Shown here: positions 1 through 7,097 of the stretch, piece by piece
Position numbering within the stretch: position 1 is the first letter of the stretch
Layout: each line of letters opens with the position of its first letter
Assembly (NCBI GenBank): GCA_021815525.1
Contig: JAKAGN010000001.1
Span: forward strand, 1-25,314
DNA: 25,314 bases
DNA from: Deltaproteobacteria bacterium
GTDB taxonomy: Bacteria > Desulfobacterota > Desulfobacteria > Desulfobacterales > Desulfatibacillaceae
Direction of reading: 5' to 3'
Translations under genes and position numbers: made by a program
Notes under the pieces: generated by a model
The model's input: the letters and a program-made list of their open reading frames with translations, nothing else
What the model was told of the DNA's origin: nothing
Database searches by the model: none

Positions 1-794
1 GCCGCAGTAGTTCAGTGTGGCAGGAAACCCACGTCACCGGCCAGCGCCCCCAGGTCGCCGATATGGTTGGCCATGCGCTCCAGCTCCGCCGCCACGGCCC
101 GCAGCCTTTCCGCCGCGGCCGGCGCCCGCGCGCCGGAAAGGGCCTCCATGACGGCGCAGTAAGCGGCGGCATGCCCGACTGTGCTGTCGCCCGCGATGGT
201 CTCCACCTGGCAAAGCGTGCGGCGGTGCGGCCCGCCCGCAAGGGCCCTCTCGATCCCCCGATGCTGGTAGCCGAGGGAGATTTCGAGGTGGTAAACGGTT
301 TCGCCGTGGCACTGGAAGCGGAAGTGGCCGGGCTCGATGACGCCAGCGTGCACCGGCCCCACGGCCACCTCGTGGACCTCCTCGCCTTCCATCGAAAAAA
401 AGCCGGTGACGCCAACTGTTTGGGGCTCTCTTCCCCCGGCTCGGGGCGGCTGGAAGCGGATGGGCTTGAGCCAGGGATGGCCCTCCGGCAGGATGCCCCA
501 CTGCTCGAAAATCTCCCGCTCGAACCAGTGGGCCGCGGGGCAGTCAGGCGTGAGGGACGGGTAGGACCCGGCGGCGTCCGCGGAAACCAGTTCCACCTGC
601 TCCCGCAGAGGCGAGCAAAGGACGGCGTAGAGCCTCATGCCGGAGCCTGCGGGCGCGGCGAAGAGCGCGGACAGGCGCTCGCCCCCCGAAACGTGGCTTA
701 TAAGGGCCTGCCGGAAGCCGGCGAAATCCAGAACCGGCACCTCGGAAAGCGGAATCGCCCCGCCGTTGTAAAGATGCGGAATAGCAGGAGCCAT
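1..794 (-). CDS. HyfG/NuoCD-like large subunit of an Ehr-type complex (partial, apparent frameshift)
   Basis: This is the soluble large subunit of a hydrogenase-4/complex-I-like membrane complex; it would sit on the cytoplasmic face of the membrane arm. Residues about 20-115 form a NuoC-like domain ending in HWFEREIFEQWGI and GHPWLKPIR. From about residue 145 a NuoD/hydrogenase-large-subunit domain follows (EPGHFRFQCHGE, YQHRGIER). At residues 201-204 the sequence is AGDS, where HycE/HyfG-type hydrogenases carry CGIC, so two Ni ligands are replaced. The start ATG (794-792) overlaps the stop of the HyfF-like gene by one base. The reading frame stops at 12-14 after GFLPH. Adding one base near 19-20 gives GFLPTLNYCG, which fits the family, so the stop is probably a frameshift or base-call error and the gene continues off the left edge. 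Family assignment is confident; the electron donor and acceptor are unknown. Confidence 0.85.
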
Positions 795-2287
795 CAGAAG
801 CTTCCTCCAAGAGCCGCCGCCGCCTCGCCCAGAAGCCTCCACAGGGCTGGAGGCAGCCAAAGTCCCAGGATGAGGACCCCCGTCAAAAGGGCCGCGGGCG
901 CGGCCACCGCGAAAAAGGTCTCCCGGCCGCTTCCGCCGGGCCCGGCCTCCGCCGCCCGCGGGCTCCCGTAAGCGGTTTTCAATGCCACCCTCAAAATCGC
1001 AGCGAAGGCAAGGGCAAGGGCCGCGAGATAGATCCCCGTCACCACAAAACGGCCCGACAGCAGCGCGCCCTTCAAGATCAGAAGCTCGCTGGAAAAAAGG
1101 CCGAAGGGGGGCGAGCCCGTGACCGCGAAAAGCCCGGCGATCCAAAGCGCTCCGCTTGCCGGAAGCGCCTTCAAAAGGCCGCCCACGTCGTGGATGTCCT
1201 TGCTCCGCATGGCCGCCAGGATGTTGCCGGCCGCGAGGAAGAGGGCCGCCTTGACGAGGGAGTGGTTGACGGCGTGAAAAAGCGCGCCGACGGCCGCGAT
1301 TCCGCCCAGCCCCACCCCCACGGCCATGACCCCCACGTGCTCCACGCTGGAGTAGGCCAGCATCCTCTTGTAATCGGTCTGGGAGACGAGAAGCATGGCG
1401 GCCCAGGCCATGGAGAGAAGCCCGAAAAATATGAGCCGCTCGCGGCCGAAGGCGCCCAGGCCGGCGGCTTCCATGAGGGCCTGCATCCGCAGTATCGCCA
1501 GGAAAGCGCAGTTCAAAAGCGCGCCCGAAAGAAGCGCGGAAACCGGCGAGGGCGCCTCGCTGTGGGCGTCCGGCAGCCACGAATGCATGGGCGCAAGCCC
1601 CATCTTGGTGCCGTAACCAACCAGCATGAGGAGAAAGGCCGCCTTGAGCCACTCGGGCGAAAGCAGGGCGGCGTTTTTCATTAGAAGCGGCGTGAGAAGG
1701 CTCATCTCCCTTCCCTGGGCGGAGGCCGCGGCCGTGGAAACAGCCAGGAAGAAGTTCCCGAGAAGGGCGAGGGAGATTCCCACCGAGCAGATCAGGAGGT
1801 ACTTCCAGGCGGCTTCCAGGCTGCGGTGGTGCCGGTGATGGTAGATGAGGGGCGCGCTGGCGAGGGTCGTGGCCTCCACGGCGACCCAAAGCACCCCCAT
1901 GTGCCGGGCCAGGCACACAACGGTCATCGCGGCCAGGAAGAGAAGAAGGCAGCCCACGAAAACGGAGTCGGAGCGGTCGGCGAACTGGTAGCCCTCCAGG
2001 TAGTCCTTGATGGGGCGCTTCCTGGAGGGGCCCAGGTAGAAAATCGCGTAGATGGCGACGGCCAGGAAGAGTCCGCTGGCCACCGAGAGAAAGAGGAGCG
2101 ACAGGGCGTCCGCGGCCAGCCAGTCGAAGGCGGCGGAAAAGGGCAAGGGAAGGGTCCAGGCCGCCATCACCATGCCGAAATGCGCCGCGGCGCTCACGGG
2201 AAGAAGAACCCGGACGAAGCGGCCCGAAGGGACCATGAAGGCCGCCGCGCCGGCCAGGGTCGGAATAAGGATCAAAGCCCAGATCAT
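794..2287 (-). CDS. hyfF: HyfF-like proton-translocating antiporter-type subunit
   Basis: A 497-aa polytopic membrane protein of the NuoL/M/N (Mrp antiporter-like) family, closest in type to hydrogenase-4 subunit F (E. coli HyfF is about 526 aa). It is expected to move ions through the membrane arm of the complex. Visible family residues are the helix-5 glutamate in AVEATTLAS (E138) and the helix-7 lysine in GYGTKMGLAP (K228), followed by HSWLPDAHSEAPSPVSALLSG and KRMLAYSSVEHVG. Hydrophobic segments run through nearly the whole length. The gene begins 4 bases after the HyfE-like stop, and its TGA shares a base with the ATG of the large subunit, indicating translational coupling. No frameshift is seen. 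Confidence in the family is high; choosing F rather than another antiporter-like subunit rests on sequence character and gene order. Confidence 0.88.
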   Translation of the reverse strand: MIWALILIPTLAGAAAFMVPSGRFVRVLLPVSAAAHFGMVMAAWTLPLPFSAAFDWLAADALSLLFLSVASGLFLAVAIYAIFYLGPSRKRPIKDYLEGYQFADRSDSVFVGCLLLFLAAMTVVCLARHMGVLWVAVEATTLASAPLIYHHRHHRSLEAAWKYLLICSVGISLALLGNFFLAVSTAAASAQGREMSLLTPLLMKNAALLSPEWLKAAFLLMLVGYGTKMGLAPMHSWLPDAHSEAPSPVSALLSGALLNCAFLAILRMQALMEAAGLGAFGRERLIFFGLLSMAWAAMLLVSQTDYKRMLAYSSVEHVGVMAVGVGLGGIAAVGALFHAVNHSLVKAALFLAAGNILAAMRSKDIHDVGGLLKALPASGALWIAGLFAVTGSPPFGLFSSELLILKGALLSGRFVVTGIYLAALALAFAAILRVALKTAYGSPRAAEAGPGGSGRETFFAVAAPAALLTGVLILGLWLPPALWRLLGEAAAALGGSF

Positions 2288-2291
2288 AGTC

Positions 2292-2933
2292 TCAATCCTT
2301 GAGGTCCGACAGCCGGTCGGTGTCTATATTGTCGAATTCCCTGTTGATATGATAAATCATGATTCCCATCACGAAGACCGCCGCGAAAACGTCCAGAAGG
2401 ACCCCGGCCTGCACCAGCCAGGATTCCTCAACCGCGAAGGCCACGCCAAAAAGGTAGATGCTGTTTTCCATCACGAGAAAACCCAGGACCTGGGTGATGG
2501 CCTTCCTGCGGGCTATGATGAGGTAAAGGCCGGTCAGCATCGTAAAAATGGTGACGGGAACCAAAACCTGGGTCATGCCGCCCGCTGGCACCCGCAAGGG
2601 GCGCGCCACCAAAAAGCTCGCCGCAAGAAGCCCCACCCCTAAAATCACGGAAACGGTGTAGCCGAGAAAGGGCTCCAGCTCCTGCATCACGCCGGTCTCG
2701 CGCATGGCGCGCCGCACGAGCCCCGGAAGCACCACGGCCTTGACCAGGGTCACGGCCCCCACCATGAGCCATGTCCAGGAGGGTGCAAGCCCGTGGGGCA
2801 AGAGCGCCAGGAGGCCTATTATCACGGCTTGAAAGGCCACGCTGTGGACGCAGGTGCCCAGTTGGCTCGCCCCCAGCAGGCGGAAGTTTAAAAGCACAAG
2901 AAGAATCATCAGAATATCGAGGAATGATTGCAC
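2292..2933 (-). CDS. hyfE: HyfE-like membrane subunit (GTG start)
   Basis: A 213-aa membrane protein matching hydrogenase-4 component E in size (E. coli HyfE is about 216 aa) and in its N-terminal pattern, LRLLGASQ-like followed by CVHSVAFQAVIIGLLAL. Several hydrophobic helices are obvious. HyfE corresponds to a fusion of small NuoK-like membrane subunits and helps form the proton path. I chose the GTG at 2933 (GTG CAA TCA) because GAGG of the GAGGTGAG stretch that ends the upstream gene lies just ahead of it and the protein then starts right at the family N-terminus. The gene lies between the HyfC-like stop (6 bases upstream) and the HyfF-like start (4 bases downstream). It is intact. Confidence 0.85.
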   Translation of the reverse strand: MQSFLDILMILLVLLNFRLLGASQLGTCVHSVAFQAVIIGLLALLPHGLAPSWTWLMVGAVTLVKAVVLPGLVRRAMRETGVMQELEPFLGYTVSVILGVGLLAASFLVARPLRVPAGGMTQVLVPVTIFTMLTGLYLIIARRKAITQVLGFLVMENSIYLFGVAFAVEESWLVQAGVLLDVFAAVFVMGIMIYHINREFDNIDTDRLSDLKD

Positions 2934-2939
2934 CTTGTC

Positions 2940-3869
2940 TCACCTCATCACGTCAAAGAGCGCCAGGAAGGAGAGAACGCCGGCCACCACGAGGAGCTGC
3001 GGCACCCGGACCAGCTTGAGACGCGCCATCACCGATTCGATGACGCCAACGGTCACTGCGAGGAAGAAAAGCCCGATGAGCCCGGCCGCGAGGTCCGGAA
3101 GGGGATCCGCGAAGCGGAGCGGCAGGGCCAGGGAAACGAGAAGGGAACCCAGGATCCAGAACTTGAGGGCCGCGGCGTACTCTATGAAGGCCAAGTCCGG
3201 GCCGCCGTGATCCAGGATCATGACCTCGTGGATCATGGTGAGCTCGAGGTGGGTGTTCGGGTCGTCCACCGGTATGCGCGAGTTCTCGGCAAGGAGCACC
3301 ACGAGGAACGAGGCCGCCACCAGAAGGAGCGTGCCGCCTCCCTCCCAGGACACGGGACCGGCCGCCCAGGCCTGGCGGCAGATGTCGGTCAGGGAAAAGA
3401 CCCTGAAAAGGCAGGCCGCGGCCGCGAGGCCCACCAGGAGCGCCACTTCAGCCAGGGCCGAAAACTGGACCTCACGGCTTGCCCCCATGCCGCAGAAGGC
3501 CGAGCCGGTGTCGAGGGCCGCGCTCACCGTGAAGAAGCGCATGAGGCCCAGGGAGTAGGCCAAAAAAACGAGATCCCCCTGAAAGGGGAGAAGCGCCGGG
3601 ATCGCGCCCAGGGGGGTCACCGCAAGGGCCGCCATCACCGACGCCAGCTCCACGGAGGGCGCGGCCCGGAAAATCCAGGTGGTGGTGCGGCTGTAAACGG
3701 TCCCCTTGCGCAGAAGCTTTGCAATGTCCAGGTATGGCTGGAGGATCGGCGCGCCCGTCCGTCCCCCGAAAAAGGCCTTGGTGCGGTTGATGACCGAGAG
3801 CAGCAAGGGGCTTGCGATAAGCGCCAGGAAAACATGTAGCATCGGAAATATCATCGCTTCCGGCCTCAT
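2940..3869 (-). CDS. hyfC: HyfC/NuoH-like membrane anchor subunit
   Basis: A 309-aa polytopic protein of the NuoH/HycD/HyfC family, the membrane subunit that links the ion-pumping arm to the soluble electron-transfer module. Family landmarks are GRTGAPILQPYLDIAKLLRK at residues 37-56, FSALAEVALLVGL near 137-149, and ENSRIPVDDPNTHLELTMIH near 195-214, the acidic loop typical of subunit H. Length agrees with E. coli HyfC (about 315 aa). The ATG at 3869 overlaps the HyfB-like stop by four bases (ATGA), so I keep this start; an in-frame ATG five codons later (MIFPMLHVF) is an alternative. The frame is intact. The retained acidic loop suggests the coupling machinery is functional. Confidence 0.9.
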   Translation of the reverse strand: MRPEAMIFPMLHVFLALIASPLLLSVINRTKAFFGGRTGAPILQPYLDIAKLLRKGTVYSRTTTWIFRAAPSVELASVMAALAVTPLGAIPALLPFQGDLVFLAYSLGLMRFFTVSAALDTGSAFCGMGASREVQFSALAEVALLVGLAAAACLFRVFSLTDICRQAWAAGPVSWEGGGTLLLVAASFLVVLLAENSRIPVDDPNTHLELTMIHEVMILDHGGPDLAFIEYAAALKFWILGSLLVSLALPLRFADPLPDLAAGLIGLFFLAVTVGVIESVMARLKLVRVPQLLVVAGVLSFLALFDVMR

Positions 3870-5815
3870 CCGGCGAGGTTCCAGAGGAAAAGGAAAAGAA
3901 TGGCGAGCACTATGTAGAGGATGTAGAGGTGCGTCCGCCCCTGCTGGAGCAAGCGGAAGCGGTCCGCGAGCCCGGAAAGAACCCCGGCGACGGGCCCGTA
4001 AATCCTCCGCATCATAAGGTCCTCGGTGTGGCTTTCAAGGGACGCCCCCTTGGGGAAAAGGCCCTCCGGCGGGTCGGCGTGCACCCTGGTTCCGAGAAGA
4101 AGCCTGAACATGCCCACAACCGGCATGGCGTAGGAGGAGGCCGTGTACTGCATCCGGGCGCTGGGCGCGGCGTAGCCGCAGTCCCAGGTGAGGGAGCTTC
4201 GCACGGTCCTCCCCCTCAAAAGCCGTTTCCGCAAGAGGGCGAACAAAAGGACAAGCCCGGCCAGCAAGGCGGCGGCGAGGCTCACACCGGCGGTCATTTC
4301 CGCGATGGCCACGGGAGACGCGAAGGCCGCCCCGGGGGCGAGAAGCTTGGCCGCAGGCATGACCAAGCCCGCCATGAAGGGGGCCGAAAGCCCGATCGCA
4401 AGGCAAAGAAGGGCGAGCGCCGCCATGGGCCAGGTCATGGAACGCGGTGACTCGCAAGCCGTAAGCTTCGTCCTGGGCTCTCCCAGGAAAACGACGCCGA
4501 AGGCCTTCGTGAAGCAGGCCGCGGCGAGCCCGCCGATCAGGGCCAGGCCGGCGATCACGGCAAGGCCGCTCCAGACGGACGCGCGGGCGGAAAGGCAGGT
4601 GAAGGCCGCGGCGTAGACGAGAAACTCGCTCACGAAGCCGTTTAAGGGCGGCAGGGCGCAGATTGCGGCGGCCCCCACAAGGAAGGCTGCGCCCGTAACC
4701 GGCATGTGCTTCATAAGGCCGCCCATGCGGTCCATCTCACGGGTGCCCGTGGCGTGCAGCGCGCTCCCTGCCCCCATGAACAGAAGGCTCTTGAATATCC
4801 CGTGGTTCACAACGTGGAGGAGCCCGCCGCAGAAGCCCAGGGCAGCAACAACCGGGTGGCCGGTGGCGCTTCCCAGAACGCCCAGGCCCAGGCCCAGGGC
4901 GATGATTCCGATGTTCTCCACGCTGTGATACGCGAGGAGGCGCTTCAAGTCGTGCTGGGCCAGGGCGAAGAGAACGCCGTAAACGCCGGATGCAACGCCG
5001 ATCCCCACGAGAACCCAACCCCACCAGGGCTCGGGCGCGCCGAGAAAGGAGAGGGCCCGCAGCAGGCCGTAAATCCCGGTCTTTATCATTACGCCGCTCA
5101 TGAGGGCGGAGACGTGGGACGGCGCGGCCGGGTGGGCCTCCGGAAGCCACACGTGAAAGGGCGCGAAGCCGGCCTTGGTTCCGAATCCCACCAGCGCCGC
5201 GAGGAAAACGACGGAAGCCGTCGCGCCCGAGGCGCCGAGGCGCGAAAAATCGAGGTCCCCGCCGCGCCCCAGAAGGAGGAACATCACAAGGAGCAAGGCC
5301 GTTCCCAGGTGGGTGGCCACGAGATATATCCAGCCGGCGCGGAGGACGCCAGGTTTTTCATGATCGAAAACAACGAGGAAAAAGGAGGAAAGGGCCATGA
5401 TCTCCCAGGCCACCAGGAACAGGAATCCGTCGCGGGCGAGGCATACAAGGAGCATGGAGGCCATGAGAATGTTGAACCAGCAAAAGCTCGTGGCTTTTTT
5501 CCCGTCGCCCTTGTCGCGCCCCAGGTAGCCGTGGCCGTAAACGGCGGCAAGGAGCCCCACCAACGAGATCAGGGCCACGAAGAGGGCCGAGAGGGCGTCC
5601 TCTCCCACATGAACGTAGCCCAGGGGAAGCCGCCAGGCGGCCGTAAAATCCCACGCGTCCCCGGAAAGAAGACACGCAAGCCCCGAGAAGAGACCCGCCG
5701 CCGAGCCTAAAACCGCCGCGAGCGGCCCGGCCGGGAAGCGCCTGAAGCGGCCGGGAAGGGCCGCCGCCAAGGCTCCGGCGCCGAAAAACAGAAGCGAAAG
5801 CATCATGGCTGTCAT
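3866..5815 (-). CDS. hyfB: HyfB-like proton-translocating antiporter-type subunit
   Basis: A 649-aa multi-helix NuoL-type protein of the hydrogenase-4 subunit B family (E. coli HyfB is about 672 aa). The helix-5 glutamate is in VAWEIMALSSFFLV (E138) and the helix-7 lysine in GFGTKAGFAPFHVWLPEAHP (K214). LKRLLAYHSVENIG and PPLNGFVSEFLVY follow. The C-terminal WDCGYAAPSARMQYTASSYA is a HyfB/HycC hallmark. The ATG at 5815 overlaps the TGA of the upstream regulator gene by four bases (ATGA). The frame is open further upstream, but that stretch lies within the regulator gene and its translation is not membrane-like, so it is rejected. It is the first structural gene of the operon and appears intact. 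Confidence 0.9.
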   Translation of the reverse strand: MTAMMLSLLFFGAGALAAALPGRFRRFPAGPLAAVLGSAAGLFSGLACLLSGDAWDFTAAWRLPLGYVHVGEDALSALFVALISLVGLLAAVYGHGYLGRDKGDGKKATSFCWFNILMASMLLVCLARDGFLFLVAWEIMALSSFFLVVFDHEKPGVLRAGWIYLVATHLGTALLLVMFLLLGRGGDLDFSRLGASGATASVVFLAALVGFGTKAGFAPFHVWLPEAHPAAPSHVSALMSGVMIKTGIYGLLRALSFLGAPEPWWGWVLVGIGVASGVYGVLFALAQHDLKRLLAYHSVENIGIIALGLGLGVLGSATGHPVVAALGFCGGLLHVVNHGIFKSLLFMGAGSALHATGTREMDRMGGLMKHMPVTGAAFLVGAAAICALPPLNGFVSEFLVYAAAFTCLSARASVWSGLAVIAGLALIGGLAAACFTKAFGVVFLGEPRTKLTACESPRSMTWPMAALALLCLAIGLSAPFMAGLVMPAAKLLAPGAAFASPVAIAEMTAGVSLAAALLAGLVLLFALLRKRLLRGRTVRSSLTWDCGYAAPSARMQYTASSYAMPVVGMFRLLLGTRVHADPPEGLFPKGASLESHTEDLMMRRIYGPVAGVLSGLADRFRLLQQGRTHLYILYIVLAILFLFLWNLAG

Positions 5816-6513
5816 GGCCGACCCCCTCCGGTTCCGTCCGGCGTATCCCGGATCACGGCGTCCACCCTTTCCGCCTCCCCGAATATTTCGGCGGCCGAAG
5901 CCTTTCGCGCCACCGAATCCTTGAAGCCCGTCTTCTGCAGGGCGAAGGAGAGCCGGGACAGGAGGCCCAGATGCCCGCGGACGGTGGGGCTCACGATGAG
6001 AAAGAGGGTATGCACCGGGCGGCCGTCGGCGGCGTTCCATTCCACGGGCTCACGGAGGAAGCACAGCGAAACGAAGGGGGCGGTGACGTTAATTATGAGG
6101 GGGTGGCGCACGTGGGGAATGGCTATTCCCTCGCCGATGCCGCTGGAGCCCGCGGCCTCGCGGGCCAGGAGCACGTCCAGCACCAGCGTCCGGTCCGCCG
6201 TTTCCGGGAGGGGAAGGGTCTTCACCACCTCGCCCAGGAGATCCCGCCGGTCACGGCCGCCGACGTCGTGATGGACCCCGCCCGACCTCAGGGCGCTGGC
6301 AAGCCCGGGCATCTCGTCCGAATCGTTTTCCTTCAGGATTTCGACGGATAGGGGAATACGGTTGGCCGTTGCCCACTCCAGTACCTCGGTCCGGTTGAAC
6401 CGGTACTGCTCGTTGATGCGGTGGGCCGGGAGCTTCATGCGGCCGATCCAGCGGAAAACCGTCTTTTCCGGCACGCCCAGAAGGGTTGCCACGTCTCGAA
6501 CGACAAGCTTCAT
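5812..6513 (-). CDS. Helix-turn-helix / PTS EIIA-like regulator of the hyf-like operon
   Basis: A 233-aa two-domain protein. Residues 1-50 form an excisionase/MerR-like DNA-binding module (VRDVATLLGVPEKTVFRWI, then LPAHRINEQYRFNRTEVLEW). Residues about 88-220 are a PtsN/fructose-type EIIA domain with the phosphorylatable-histidine motif GIGEGIAIPH (H134) and the VHTLFLIVSP strand. The domains suggest a regulator whose state is set by PTS phosphorelay or nitrogen-type PTS signalling; that is inference. It overlaps the hyfB-like gene by four bases and is first in the operon, so it probably controls or is co-expressed with the complex. I chose ATG 6513 because the HTH family starts there, though its ribosome-binding site is weak. 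The frame stays open to an ATG at 6666, but that extension is Arg-rich and unlike the family. Confidence 0.8.
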   Translation of the reverse strand: MKLVVRDVATLLGVPEKTVFRWIGRMKLPAHRINEQYRFNRTEVLEWATANRIPLSVEILKENDSDEMPGLASALRSGGVHHDVGGRDRRDLLGEVVKTLPLPETADRTLVLDVLLAREAAGSSGIGEGIAIPHVRHPLIINVTAPFVSLCFLREPVEWNAADGRPVHTLFLIVSPTVRGHLGLLSRLSFALQKTGFKDSVARKASAAEIFGEAERVDAVIRDTPDGTGGGRP

Positions 6514-6721
6514 GAATCGTTCCCGATCGCTTTTCCGGCCGGCCCGGAAAAACCCGAAAAACAGGGCCCGCCCATCGGCCCGGCGAAAAAGGGTTTGCGA
6601 TACCTTCATGAACGCGCGGAAGACCGTCCCGCGGGCGGGCGTCCCGCAGAAAAAGGCCGGTCTCAAGGCTGCGGCGCCCTTTTCCGGCCGGTTCCGGCGT
6701 CCTTTCGGCTTCCGGCGTTCT

Positions 6722-6748
6722 TCTATAAGGATGAAAACGAAGTGTCAA
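6722..6748 (-). promoter_or_regulatory. Candidate sigma-70-type promoter for the hyf-like operon
   Basis: On the minus strand a perfect -35 box TTGACA (6748-6743) is followed after 15 bases by TATAGA (6727-6722). The spacer is shorter than the ideal 17. If used, it would leave a leader of about 200 bases before the regulator start at 6513. Read by eye only. Confidence 0.4.
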
Positions 6749-6904
6749 ATCAATAGAACGCTTCTCAAGAATATTTTCGCCGTGGGATTGAACGAAAAAC
6801 TCACTGGAAAGGAAAGGGGCGCAAACGGACCGGAAGCATGGTCATTTTATGTTGAGAAACTTTTGCACCCATGACCTATCCATTGGATTTTGCGGCCAAT
6901 CGTA

Positions 6905-6934
6905 ATAGAAACATATTGTTGGGATGGTTTCTAT
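6905..6934. promoter_or_regulatory. Inverted repeat, candidate operator
   Basis: Perfect 8-bp arms ATAGAAAC (6905-6912) and GTTTCTAT (6927-6934) are separated by 14 bases. The arm starts are 22 bases apart, about two helical turns, as for a dimeric DNA-binding protein. It lies between two divergent transcription units, so it could serve either. The adjacent HTH-EIIA protein is an obvious but unproven candidate to bind it. Confidence 0.4.
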
Positions 6935-6948
6935 AACCCGTTAACCAA

Positions 6949-6974
6949 AAAAAGCGGAACAAGCGCCGCTTTTT
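6949..6974. terminator. A/T-flanked hairpin, possible bidirectional terminator
   Basis: AAAAAGCGG (6949-6957) can pair with CCGCTTTTT (6966-6974) across an 8-base loop. It looks like a short bidirectional rho-independent terminator. Its place between divergent genes is odd for a terminator, since nothing obvious is transcribed into it; it might insulate the two promoters or form a transcript leader structure. Confidence 0.35.
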
Positions 6975-7026
6975 CATCGCCCGCGTGCGCTTTTCCGATC
7001 GGATTTTAAAGCTTAATCTTAGCGGT

Positions 7027-7054
7027 TTGCGTTTTCCATTTTCTCTTGTATGCT
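7027..7054 (+). promoter_or_regulatory. Candidate promoter for the DUF362 gene
   Basis: TTGCGT (7027-7032) and TATGCT (7049-7054) are separated by 16 bases. This is a moderate match to sigma-70 boxes and lies about 45 bases upstream of the chosen start codon. Read by eye. Confidence 0.3.
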
Positions 7055-7097
7055 TGTAAGGTCATGCTGTCGAAAACCCTTGCGAAGGGCTCTTGCC

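Larger units (their letters stand above)
6514..7097. other. Divergent intergenic region between the regulator and DUF362 genes
   Basis: This 584-bp stretch separates the minus-strand hyf-like operon from the plus-strand DUF362 gene. I see no credible coding sequence in it. The part nearest the regulator is GC-rich; about 6720-7060 is noticeably more AT-rich, as expected for promoters. It holds candidate promoters on each strand (6722-6748 and 7027-7054), an 8-bp inverted repeat at 6905-6934 and an A/T-flanked hairpin at 6949-6974. Confidence 0.7.

Noticed and set aside
15..971. 318-codon plus-strand frame opposite the HyfG- and HyfF-like genes
   Set aside because: The minus-strand translation shows strong family motifs; the plus-strand product does not.
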